Shown: piece after piece, positions 51,741 through 59,667 of the stretch
Layout of the letters: every line of letters starts with the position of its first letter
How positions within the stretch are numbered: the stretch's first letter is position 1
NCBI RefSeq assembly: GCF_036962685.1
Contig: NZ_JBALOP010000004.1
Coordinates: 27,543 to 91,542 of the forward strand
Source: Ferdinandcohnia sp036962685
GTDB taxonomy: Bacteria; Bacillota; Bacilli; Bacillales; Bacillaceae_L
Length of the DNA stretch: 64,000 nucleotides
Reading direction: 5' to 3'
Position numbers and translations under genes: made by a program
Notes under the pieces: model-generated
Database searches by the model: none
Told to the model about the DNA's origin: nothing
The model's input: the letters and a program-made list of their open reading frames with translations, nothing else

Positions 51741-51860
51741 GAAAAGCGCAAGGCGCCTGCCTATCGGCGACAAGCACAAGACGAGCTCTGACAGAAGGCG
51801 CTCTTTGCCTTCAGAAGCGATTGGCTTGTGACCTAGAGCCGATGGCGCCTGGAGCTAGAC
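51741..51860. repeat. Intergenic repeat, family 2
   Basis: Begins GAAAAGCGCAAGGCGCC, includes GACAAGCACAAGACGAGC, GACAGAAGGCGC, GAAGCGATTGGCTTGTGACC and ends GGCGCCTGGAGCTAGAC. It fills the gap between yqjD and yqjE, in the opposite sense to the operon direction. Confidence 0.75.
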
Positions 51861-51908
51861 CTTCGAAATTAGCCTATCATACTATCCTAAAAAAATAAAT
51901 TCTTTGTA

Positions 51909-53459
51909 TTATAATGGAATGTTTCCATGCTTCTTATGTGGACGAGATTCCTTTTTATTTCGAAGCATTTCTAAGGCCTGAACGATTTTAATTCGTGTTT
52001 CTCGAGGATCGATGACATCATCAACCATTCCTTGGCTTGCTGCAATATATGGATTAGCAAACTTTTCACGATACTCTTCAATCTTCCCGGCACGTGTTTT
52101 TTCTGGATCATCACTTTCATTAATTTCACGTGCAAAAATGATATTGGCTGCGCCTTGTGGACCCATTACTGCTATTTCGGCATTGGGCCATGCAAAAACC
52201 AAATCAGCTCCAATTGACTTACTATTTAATGCTACATACGCTCCACCATACGCTTTTCTAAGAATGACAGTTAGCTTAGGGACAGTTGCTTCAGAATAAG
52301 CATATAAAATCTTTGCTCCATGGCGGATAATCCCCCCATGCTCCTGTTTTACCCCAGGGAAGAAGCCTGTTACATCCTCAAATGTAATAAGTGGGATATT
52401 AAAGGAATCACAAAAACGAATGAATCTTGATGCTTTATCCGACGAATCAATATCAAGTCCACCAGCCATATATTTCGGCTGATTACATACTAGACCGACA
52501 ACTTCACCTTTTACCCTTGCAAAACCAACAACTATATTTTTCGCAAAATCTTTATGAACTTCCATAAAGGATTGTTCATCAACCACTTGTTCAATTATCT
52601 TGCGAACATCATATGGCCTAACTGCATCAAAAGGAATAATATCTGTTAAATCAGGTCGATAATCATCATTTTCTTTTACGGGTAGGATTGGTGGCTTTTC
52701 TTCATTATTTTGAGGAAGATAACTGACTAAATCTCTTACCTGCTGGAGAACCTCAACTTCAGTTTTCCCTGAAAAATGTGCGTTCCCACTGATTGAATTA
52801 TGTACGCTTGCCCCACCTAAATCCTCAGAGCTGATTTTTTCACCTGTTACGGTTTCAATTACTTTCGGACCTGTGATAAACATCTGAGACGTTTTTTCTA
52901 CCATAAAGACAAAATCAGTAATCGCTGGAGAATACACTGCTCCCCCTGCACACGGTCCCATAATGACAGAGATTTGCGGAATAACACCTGAATAAATTGC
53001 ATTTCGATAAAAAACATGCCCATAGCCGTCTAGGGAAACAACCCCCTCTTGAATTCTTGCCCCACCTGAATCATTCAAACCTATAAATGGAGCGCCATTT
53101 TTAGCAGCGAGGTCCATGACATTCGCAATTTTTTTCGCATGCATTTCCCCAAGAGCTCCTCCAAAAACAGTAAAATCTTGTGAAAATAAATAAACCGGTC
53201 TACCGTTGATTTTACCGTAGCCTGTAACTACTCCATCACCAGGTCCTTTTTTATCACCTAAACCAAAATCAGTACTGCGATGTTCAATAAAAGGATTTAA
53301 CTCTACAAAGGTTCCTTTATCAAGTAATAAATCTATGCGCTCCCTAGCGGTTAATTTTCCTTTTTCATGCTGTTTGTCAATCTTATCGTCACCGCCGCCT
53401 AATTCTACCTCACGACGACGATCATATAGTTCGTTAATTTTCTCATAGATATCTACCAT
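51909..53459 (-). CDS. yqjD: Acyl-CoA carboxylase carboxyltransferase (beta) subunit YqjD
   Basis: A 516-residue carboxyltransferase of the propionyl-CoA carboxylase beta type: crotonase-fold oxyanion segments GLNDSGGARIQEGV and GPCAGGAVYSPA in the N domain, and KAYGGAYVALNSKSIGAD in the C domain. It joins carboxybiotin to propionyl-CoA to give methylmalonyl-CoA. The matching biotin carboxylase/carrier alpha subunit is not in the window. Its start overlaps the epimerase stop by one base (TAATG). Could also act on another short acyl-CoA. Confidence 0.92.
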   Translation of the reverse strand: MVDIYEKINELYDRRREVELGGGDDKIDKQHEKGKLTARERIDLLLDKGTFVELNPFIEHRSTDFGLGDKKGPGDGVVTGYGKINGRPVYLFSQDFTVFGGALGEMHAKKIANVMDLAAKNGAPFIGLNDSGGARIQEGVVSLDGYGHVFYRNAIYSGVIPQISVIMGPCAGGAVYSPAITDFVFMVEKTSQMFITGPKVIETVTGEKISSEDLGGASVHNSISGNAHFSGKTEVEVLQQVRDLVSYLPQNNEEKPPILPVKENDDYRPDLTDIIPFDAVRPYDVRKIIEQVVDEQSFMEVHKDFAKNIVVGFARVKGEVVGLVCNQPKYMAGGLDIDSSDKASRFIRFCDSFNIPLITFEDVTGFFPGVKQEHGGIIRHGAKILYAYSEATVPKLTVILRKAYGGAYVALNSKSIGADLVFAWPNAEIAVMGPQGAANIIFAREINESDDPEKTRAGKIEEYREKFANPYIAASQGMVDDVIDPRETRIKIVQALEMLRNKKESRPHKKHGNIPL

Positions 53460-53878
53460 TATTTCGTTTCCCCCTTGCTAGGTTTCTCACAAAGTTCATA
53501 TAGAATACTGCCCGTAGATTTTGGGTGCATAAAGGCAATTTTCGCACCGCCTGCACCAAGTTTTGGCTCATCTGCAAGCATTCGAATGCCATGTTCTTTT
53601 ATTTCTTGGATACGCTCTTCAATGGAAGAAACACCTAGCGCAATATGGTGGATTCCTTCTCCGCGTTTTTCTATAAATTTAGCAATAGGGCTGTCTGCTG
53701 AAAGAGGCTCTAGCAGCTCAAGTTTTGATTCTCCGATTTTGATAAAAGCAACTCTCACTTTCTCAGATTCTACTTCTTCAATTCCTTCAACTTGAAGATT
53801 GAGAATGTTAGTGTAAAAAGGAAGGGAGTTTTCAATCGACGAAACAGCAATTCCGATATGGTCAATCTTTTTAATCAT
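53459..53878 (-). CDS. mce: Methylmalonyl-CoA epimerase
   Basis: A 139-residue VOC-fold racemase that converts (S)- to (R)-methylmalonyl-CoA. Metal ligands are the histidines of KKIDHIGIAV and GIHHIALGV and the glutamate in SILYELCEK. Coupled to the carboxylase beta gene by a one-base overlap, and in the same window as the mutase, which supports the assignment. Corresponds to B. subtilis yqjC. A GC-rich palindrome sits just upstream. Confidence 0.92.
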   Translation of the reverse strand: MIKKIDHIGIAVSSIENSLPFYTNILNLQVEGIEEVESEKVRVAFIKIGESKLELLEPLSADSPIAKFIEKRGEGIHHIALGVSSIEERIQEIKEHGIRMLADEPKLGAGGAKIAFMHPKSTGSILYELCEKPSKGETK

Positions 53879-53889
53879 AGTTTCACTCC

Positions 53890-53928
53890 TCTAACGAGCG
53901 CTCGCTCAAAAAATGTATGCGCTCACAT
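53890..53928. promoter_or_regulatory. Candidate TetR-type operator upstream of mce
   Basis: ACGAGCGCTCGCTC contains the perfect palindrome CGAGCGCTCG (about 53895-53904), followed by GCGCTCAC at 53921-53928, a third half-site-like element. It lies directly before the mce start, where a short-chain acyl-CoA regulator would bind. The regulator is not in the window. Confidence 0.4.
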
Positions 53929-54035
53929 ATGTATAAGTCTATTTTAGCATGAAATCATCAAAAATTGTGTATTTTCAGTTTTGGGTGATTGTACTTAATA
54001 GTTGTCCAACATTGGATTTCACGGTAAAATATTAA

Positions 54036-54171
54036 TCAAATACGATTTGGCGTATTTGCGCCCGATTTTTTTCGAGCATGGCTCGAAAACTTTCCCTTGA
54101 AAAATCGTGGCATTCGCCGGAGGCTATAACTTTATTCAGTAGAAGTTAGGGACTTCTGCTGAATAAAATTA
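54036..54171. repeat. Intergenic repeat, family 1 (copy E, reverse, short form)
   Basis: TCAAATACGatttGGCGTATTTG, then CGCCCGATTTTTTTCGAGC, AACTTTCCCTTGAAAAATCG, CATTCGCCGGAGGCT and the end hairpin AACTTTATTCAG.AGAAG / CTTCT.CTGAATAAAATT. It lacks the central AAAGAC...GTGGG module. The 321-base gap between mce and prli42 holds the operator-like palindrome and this element. Confidence 0.85.
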
Positions 54172-54199
54172 AATATGTAAGCAGAAGGGAGTAGGTGAC

Positions 54200-54292
54200 A
54201 TGTCCCGTAAAACTCAAAAGATTGTAGTTTATTTAATGATTGCTGTAATGCTAATTACTACCCTGCTAGCAGGCGTAGGAATGTGGTTTTAA
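54200..54292 (+). CDS. prli42: Prli42 micro-protein (stressosome-associated)
   Basis: A 30-codon gene missed by length filters. The product starts MSRKTQKIVVYLM and has one membrane helix ending LLAGVGMWF. The basic start, helix and length match Prli42, the small membrane protein that tethers the stressosome in Listeria and is conserved in Bacillaceae. The start lies 6 bases after GGGAGTAGGTGAC. A terminator follows. In B. subtilis a homolog lies in this yqjB-yqjA region, from memory. Confidence 0.82.
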   Translation: MSRKTQKIVVYLMIAVMLITTLLAGVGMWF

Positions 54293-54314
54293 TTCAAAGA
54301 TTATTCACAGTCTA

Positions 54315-54352
54315 AGAAGGTGACCTAAAAGGTCACCTTTAGTTTTATTTAA
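54315..54352. terminator. Terminator between prli42 and yqjA
   Basis: AAGGTGACC / GGTCACCTT perfect stem, five-base loop, then TTAGTTTT. It serves convergent genes. Confidence 0.85.
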
Positions 54353-55306
54353 TTAAGTCGGCAATCCTTTAAATAATCTTTTTATGATTAAATATTCTTC
54401 CATTTCTTTAATAAATTGAAGAAGAGCAGCTCTTGTTTCAAATTCCTCTCGAGTATCTGGCAATGCCATTTCTCTAAACTCCTTACGCATTACTTCAAGT
54501 TTCTTCAAAAATACATCTGCTGTGTTGCCAGGATGAATGGATTGGCTGACCTCCATAATAAAATCAGCAACCATTTCCCTCTGTTCAACCGACTGAGTAA
54601 TCGAAGTAATAGTGGGCAACATCCTTTGCAGAATTTCGAATTGCTTTTCCCTCATTTCAAAATACGTATAATATAAGGTTTCCTCTCGAATTAGGCTATT
54701 TTCAACATCCCTATTTGCAATTCTTTTCGCTTTCTTTAATAAATCTTCAATAGCTGTTATCTCACGACCATCCCATATGCTTTCACCAGTTCGAAGATAG
54801 TGAACCATTTCGTTTAATATATTTCCAAACATGGTTTCGATTTCTTGTTGGTATGCCTTAAGTTGCTTGTCAACACTCGGCATATATAGATTAACGAGTA
54901 GCGCAACACCAATACCAATAATAATTATCCCTAGTTCATTCACAATCAAAGCAAGCGTCACATTCCCAGCTGAAAAAATATGTAAAATAATAACGGTACT
55001 AGTTACAATCCCATCTTTCGCTTTTATAGCAACCACAGTAGGGATAAAAAGTAGGAGTAACAACCCGATTATTAATGGATGATAGCCTATTCCTTCGAAA
55101 AATATAAATGAAAATAAGATTCCAACAACACACGCAACAAATCGCTCCCACGAACTCTGCAGCGATTTTTTTCTTGTTACTTTTATACATAAAATCGTTA
55201 GGATCCCAGCTGATGCAAAGCTATCTAGTCCGATTAGTTTTGCGATTGATATTGCAATAGTCGTGCCTATAGCTGTTTTTAAAGTTCGATAACCTATTTT
55301 AAACAT
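54353..55306 (-). CDS. yqjA: YqjA, aromatic acid exporter-like membrane protein
   Basis: A 317-residue protein with about four to five hydrophobic segments in the first 145 residues and a soluble helical C-terminal half, the layout of the DUF939/FUSC-like 'aromatic acid exporter' family. No transport substrate is shown. Same position as B. subtilis yqjA. The C-terminal half contains long amphipathic helices rich in Glu and Arg. Confidence 0.82.
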   Translation of the reverse strand: MFKIGYRTLKTAIGTTIAISIAKLIGLDSFASAGILTILCIKVTRKKSLQSSWERFVACVVGILFSFIFFEGIGYHPLIIGLLLLLFIPTVVAIKAKDGIVTSTVIILHIFSAGNVTLALIVNELGIIIIGIGVALLVNLYMPSVDKQLKAYQQEIETMFGNILNEMVHYLRTGESIWDGREITAIEDLLKKAKRIANRDVENSLIREETLYYTYFEMREKQFEILQRMLPTITSITQSVEQREMVADFIMEVSQSIHPGNTADVFLKKLEVMRKEFREMALPDTREEFETRAALLQFIKEMEEYLIIKRLFKGLPT

Positions 55307-55391
55307 AAATCGTCTCCTAATAATTATATTATATTGATATTTATAGGAAAAATATATTACCTATACAAATCTTATTATGGCTAAATCAACG

Positions 55392-55425
55392 AAAAAAAGA
55401 ATGACCATATTGATCATTCTTTTTA
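55392..55425 (-). terminator. Terminator of artPQR
   Basis: AAAGAATGA / TCATTCTTT stem, nine-base loop, followed on the minus strand by seven T. It overlaps the artR stop region. Confidence 0.8.
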
Positions 55426-56157
55426 GAGGACCTTTTCTAGGAAGTCCTGTGCACGTTGGCTTTTTGGATTTGTGAAAAATTCATCTGGTGTTGTTTCTTC
55501 AACAATTACTCCATCGTCCATAAAGAGTACTTTGTCTGCTACTTCACGAGCAAACCCCATTTCATGGGTCACAATGAGCATCGTCATTCCAGTATTAGCT
55601 AATCCCTTCATAACACTAAGGACCTCTTTTACCATCTCAGGGTCTAGTGCCGAAGTCGGCTCATCAAAAAGCATAATTTCAGGATCCATTGCCAGCGCCC
55701 TTGCAATTGCTACCCTCTGCTTTTGTCCCCCAGAAAGGCGATTCGGATATTCATTTGCCTTTTCTGACAAACCTACTTGGTTTAATAGCTCCATCGCCTT
55801 ACTTTCCGCTTCACTCTTCGATATCCCTTTTACTTTCATCGGAGCATAAGTGAGATTTTGAAGAACTGTCTTATGTGGAAATAAATAAAAATGCTGAAAC
55901 ACCATTCCGATATGCTGACGAACCTTGGTAATATTCGTCTTTGCATTTGTAATCTCATCTTCTCCAACCCAAATCTGTCCTTGGGTTGGTATTTCAAGTA
56001 AATTTAAACATCTTAGAAATGTGGATTTTCCCGAACCAGAAGGACCAATAATGGCAACTACCTCACCTTGTTTAAAGGTGGTCGTAATCCCTTTTAACAC
56101 ATTAAGCTTGCCAAAGGATTTATGAAGACCTTCTACTTTTATATGATCATTACTCAC
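55423..56157 (-). CDS. artR: Arginine ABC transporter ATP-binding protein
   Basis: A 244-residue ATPase of the polar amino acid (GlnQ) type: Walker A GPSGSGKST, signature LSGGQKQRVAIARALA, Walker B IMLFDEPTSALD, and a late VTHEMGFAREVADK H-loop. Start is the GTG at 56157 with AGGAGG 10 bases upstream; it overlaps artQ by 8 bases. It is the last gene of artP-artQ-artR, the B. subtilis yqiXYZ set, which transports arginine. Confidence 0.93.
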   Translation of the reverse strand: MSNDHIKVEGLHKSFGKLNVLKGITTTFKQGEVVAIIGPSGSGKSTFLRCLNLLEIPTQGQIWVGEDEITNAKTNITKVRQHIGMVFQHFYLFPHKTVLQNLTYAPMKVKGISKSEAESKAMELLNQVGLSEKANEYPNRLSGGQKQRVAIARALAMDPEIMLFDEPTSALDPEMVKEVLSVMKGLANTGMTMLIVTHEMGFAREVADKVLFMDDGVIVEETTPDEFFTNPKSQRAQDFLEKVL

Positions 56158-56815
56158 TACGACGCAACCTCCTCTCAAGTCTTCCGCCTAGGAATGTGAG
56201 GATTGTAACAATAATCCAATAAACTAGACCAGCAATTAATAAAGGTTCAAAATAGCGGAATGTATTCGATCCGACAACTTGAGCTCGTCTCATAATATCC
56301 AATAATCCAATCGTACTTACAAGTGCCGATTCCTTTGTTAAGGTAACAAGTTCATTTAATAGTGCAGGTAAAATATTTTTCACTGCCTGCGGCAGGATAA
56401 TATCCAACATCATCGGACGATACGAAACACCAAGAGCTTCCGCCGCTTCTTGTTGGCCTTTGTCAACAGCTTGAATTCCTGCTCTAATGATTTCGGAAAT
56501 ATACGCACCTGAATTTAATCCGAATGCCAAAACCCCAGCTGCAAATTTATCAATGTCATAGTGAAAAAGCTGCGGAACTGCAAAATAGATTAAAACCAAT
56601 TGTAGGATAAGTGGTGTTCCTCTGAATATTGACGTATAAATATTCGCAAACCACTTTAAAAATGAAACCTTGCTTATTTTAAAAACCGCTAAAATTGTCC
56701 CTAGAATTAAACCTAAAATTGCCGATACTAGTGCAAAGGATACGGTAATGCCAATCCCTTCTAGTATAAACGGAATTGAAGGCACGATTCGGGAAAAATC
56801 AATATCCAAACCCAT
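56150..56815 (-). CDS. artQ: Arginine ABC transporter permease
   Basis: A 221-residue permease with about five membrane helices and the EAA loop EAAEALGVSYRPMMLDIILPQA (family motif for docking to the ATPase). It is the HisM/GlnP-type membrane subunit of the artPQR transporter. The start follows GAGGTG and lies 32 bases after artP. Confidence 0.93.
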   Translation of the reverse strand: MGLDIDFSRIVPSIPFILEGIGITVSFALVSAILGLILGTILAVFKISKVSFLKWFANIYTSIFRGTPLILQLVLIYFAVPQLFHYDIDKFAAGVLAFGLNSGAYISEIIRAGIQAVDKGQQEAAEALGVSYRPMMLDIILPQAVKNILPALLNELVTLTKESALVSTIGLLDIMRRAQVVGSNTFRYFEPLLIAGLVYWIIVTILTFLGGRLERRLRRSE

Positions 56816-56847
56816 GCCTTACACCTCATTTCCATTAAAAATTTAAT

Positions 56848-57633
56848 TTATTCTTCAATCCATTGTTTCTCTATTTTTTCTAATTCACCATTTTCTTTCA
56901 TTTCGGCTAAAACTTTATTAAATTCTTCAGTAAGCTCACTGCCTTTTGCAAATGCAATTGCCATCCCTGGTGAAGCCTCAGTAGGGTCATCGAAGCCAGC
57001 TAAATCTAATTCTTCAATGAAGCCAATAGCAACAGTTTTATCTAAATATACGGCATCGATTCTTCCTGACTTAAGCTCTTGAATTAATTCCGGAGCTTTA
57101 TTTAATGCAGAGATTTCAAGGTTTTTAAGTGTTTCTTTCTTAATTTTTTTAGCTCCCTCTTCTTGAATGGAGCCTAATTGAACGCCAACCTTTTTACCAT
57201 CTAAATCTTCAAGTGATTTTACATCAGAATCTTTTAATGTAACAAACATTTCCCCTGATTTATGGTATTCCGTTGAAAAATCAACGCTTTCCTTACGTTC
57301 AGCTGTTGCAGACATACCTGAAATGATAAAATCAAGACGTTCAGCTTGTAATGCGCTAATAAGGCCACCGAAATCCATGTTTTCAATTTTTAGCTCATAA
57401 CCAAGCTTATCCGCAATTTGTTTTGCTAAATCAATGTCAAATCCGATATATTCACCAGTTTTCTCATCGATTGTTTCAAATGGTGGGAAGTCAGCAGATG
57501 TTCCCATTGTTAATACTTTCTTAGTGTCAGATCCTTCTTCAGATCCTGTTGTATTATCATCGCTTGTCCCACAAGCAGCTAGAACTGCAACTGATAAAAT
57601 AGTAATCAAGAATGCTAGTAAAAACTTTTTCAT
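56848..57633 (-). CDS. artP: Arginine-binding lipoprotein
   Basis: The 261-residue solute-binding protein has a lipoprotein signal with lipobox LAAC (Cys21) and a family 3 binding-protein fold (TSADFPPFE, KTGEYIGFDIDLAKQIADKL, the late LDKTVA segment). It captures arginine outside the membrane. The promoter carries a candidate arginine operator, so it is expected to respond to the arginine regulator AhrC. Equivalent to B. subtilis artP (yqiX). Confidence 0.93.
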   Translation of the reverse strand: MKKFLLAFLITILSVAVLAACGTSDDNTTGSEEGSDTKKVLTMGTSADFPPFETIDEKTGEYIGFDIDLAKQIADKLGYELKIENMDFGGLISALQAERLDFIISGMSATAERKESVDFSTEYHKSGEMFVTLKDSDVKSLEDLDGKKVGVQLGSIQEEGAKKIKKETLKNLEISALNKAPELIQELKSGRIDAVYLDKTVAIGFIEELDLAGFDDPTEASPGMAIAFAKGSELTEEFNKVLAEMKENGELEKIEKQWIEE

Positions 57634-57680
57634 TATGTTTTCCCCCTATGTCGTTTACTTATAATTATTCGATAGATTGT

Positions 57681-57708
57681 ATTTTAACACATCTGTATAA
57701 ATATACAA
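57681..57708 (-). promoter_or_regulatory. artP promoter with candidate ARG box
   Basis: On the minus strand TTGTAT (57703-57708), 16 bases, TAAAAT (57681-57686). The perfect dyad TGTATAAATATACA (57694-57707) overlaps the -35 and is one symmetric base change from the ARG-box core TGAATwwwwATTCA. The rest of the 306-base gap up to brxB shows nothing else. Confidence 0.5.
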
Positions 57709-57914
57709 TATGTTTTTTAAAAATAATAATTGATTCATAATTCTATCATTTGCTTTAAGCGAACCATTTATTCTACTTACAAGGGATTTAAGAGGAAAAA
57801 ATTAGTGTTTATTTTAGTTCAATCGCATGCATTTATTACTTTACTGATATAAACAATTAAAGCAGAAAAGCAACCAAGGATTCTTTATCACCTGTATAAT
57901 TTATAAGTTATCTC

Positions 57915-57941
57915 AAAAAAAAGAAGCCTAATCGGCCTCTT
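57915..57941 (-). terminator. Terminator after brxB
   Basis: GAGGCC / GGCTTC imperfect stem, then eight T on the minus strand. Confidence 0.7.
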
Positions 57942-58377
57942 ATACTTCCTCACAATATTCTTCAAATGATTCCTGTAATTTGGAGATGACATCCATCGGC
58001 TCATGTCCCTCAATTTCGTGACGCTCAATCATTTTAACAATTTTTCCATCTTTCATTAATGCGAATGATGGAGAAGATGGTGGAAAACCTTCAAAATATG
58101 ATCTTGCTTTTTCTGTTGCCGCTTTATCTTGACCGGCAAATACGGTTACTAATTGGTCTGGTCGCTTATCATAATGGATTGAATGAGCTGCAGCAGGTCT
58201 TGCAATTCCTCCCGCACAACCACAAACAGAGTTAACCATCACTAAAGTTGTACCCTTACGGCTTAGTGCTTCATCAACCTCTTCAGGTGTTTTTAATTCT
58301 TGATAGCCAGCCTCTGTAATTTCTTTTCTTGCTGTTTGTACTATATCATTCATAAACAGATTGAAATCTATTTCCAT
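57940..58377 (-). CDS. brxB: Bacilliredoxin BrxB
   Basis: A 145-residue thioredoxin-fold protein of the YphP/YqiW family with the CGC active site (MVNSVCGCAGGIARP). It removes bacillithiol from S-bacillithiolated proteins. The ATG at 58377 has GGAG 8 bases upstream; a GTG at 58386 is too close. Length equals B. subtilis BrxB. Its presence implies this organism uses bacillithiol. Confidence 0.94.
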   Translation of the reverse strand: MEIDFNLFMNDIVQTARKEITEAGYQELKTPEEVDEALSRKGTTLVMVNSVCGCAGGIARPAAAHSIHYDKRPDQLVTVFAGQDKAATEKARSYFEGFPPSSPSFALMKDGKIVKMIERHEIEGHEPMDVISKLQESFEEYCEEV

Positions 58378-58563
58378 TTTGTACACTCCTTTTTAAAAAT
58401 ATCTTGCTTATTTAAATAATATCAATTTAGTGCATGTTATTTCAAATCTAAAGTACTTTAATTTACGTTTAAAAAATAAAGATTAGGGTATTCTATTAAT
58501 ACATCTAGATCATACCCCTAAACTCCCTAGATGGAAGGAGAGCGAATGCCCTCCTTCTTTTTT

Positions 58564-59667
58564 TTATGCTTCAAAAAGCCGAATTAATTCCTTCACGGCC
58601 GATGTAACATTCAAATCTCCCTGCACAACCTTGTTTTCAAGATTAGGAAGCTGCGATTTTATGGATGGATGGGTAAAAAAGCTAGTTTCAAGATAATCCT
58701 TTATCATTGCACGAATCCAATCCTTCGTTTGAGAGTTTCTGCGCTGTTCGAAAACACCGGACTCTTTCGTCGTCTTAACAAACCGCAGGATAATTTTCCA
58801 CATTTCTTCCATTCCCTCATGATAAAGGGCAGAAGCTGTATAGGCCTTCGATGACCAGCCTTTTGTTGCAGGCTGTAGATAGTGAAGGATCCGATTGTAC
58901 TCACCGCGGGCTATCTTCGCCTTCTGCCTATTATCACCATCTGCTTTATTAATCAATAAAGCATCAGCCAGCTCCATAACTCCTTTTTTCATGCCTTGTA
59001 GTTCGTCCCCTGCACCTGTTAACACTAATAAAAGGAAAAAATCTACCATACTTCTTACAACAACTTCACTTTGACCAACACCAATCGTCTCAACAAGAAT
59101 CACATCAAACCCTGCTGCTTCACAAAGTAAAATGGTTTCTCTTGTTTTTCGATTAACCCCACCTAGGGTCCCTCCTGATGGAGATGGACGAATAAATGCA
59201 TTTTTATTCCGGGAAAGGGTATCCATTCGTGTTTTATCACCAAGTATACTCCCCCCTGTTATACTACTACTTGGGTCAACAGCCAAAACAGCAACACGAT
59301 GCCCTTGCTCACATAAATATGAGCCAAAGCTCTCAATAAACGTACTTTTTCCAGCACCCGGGACTCCAGTGATACCAATCCGTATTGAATTTCCGGTATA
59401 TGGAAGAACTTCGTTAATAACAGCTTGTGCCTGGTCCTCATGACGTTTTGCGTTGCTTTCAACAAGCGTAATGGCTTGCGCAAGAATGGCACGATCACCA
59501 TTTCTTATGCCTTGAACAAACTCTTCAGTTGATCGCCCTTTCTTTTTAACAAATTTACTTACACTTGCAGAAGTGTTATTAGGGTCTTTCCCCTTTACAA
59601 TTTCTGTTGTAAAACCATCGGATGCATTTTCCGGCACCCATACGGGTCTATCTTTTTTATCAGTCAT
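58564..59667 (-). CDS. meaB: Methylmalonyl-CoA mutase-associated GTPase MeaB
   Basis: A 367-residue G3E P-loop GTPase that loads and protects the B12 cofactor of the mutase. The Walker A is GVPGAGKST, the switch segment is ETIGVGQSE, and the base-recognition motif is NKADGD. Its start (ATG at 59667) overlaps the mutB stop by 8 bases (ATGACTGA), with AGGAAG upstream, so it is coupled to the mutase. Confidence 0.93.
   Translation of the reverse strand: MTDKKDRPVWVPENASDGFTTEIVKGKDPNNTSASVSKFVKKKGRSTEEFVQGIRNGDRAILAQAITLVESNAKRHEDQAQAVINEVLPYTGNSIRIGITGVPGAGKSTFIESFGSYLCEQGHRVAVLAVDPSSSITGGSILGDKTRMDTLSRNKNAFIRPSPSGGTLGGVNRKTRETILLCEAAGFDVILVETIGVGQSEVVVRSMVDFFLLLVLTGAGDELQGMKKGVMELADALLINKADGDNRQKAKIARGEYNRILHYLQPATKGWSSKAYTASALYHEGMEEMWKIILRFVKTTKESGVFEQRRNSQTKDWIRAMIKDYLETSFFTHPSIKSQLPNLENKVVQGDLNVTSAVKELIRLFEA

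Noticed and set aside
58536..58563. Terminator of mutA-mutB-meaB
   Set aside because: The GAAGGAG/CTCCTTC hairpin has its T run on the plus strand, the wrong direction for meaB, and no plus-strand gene leads into it.
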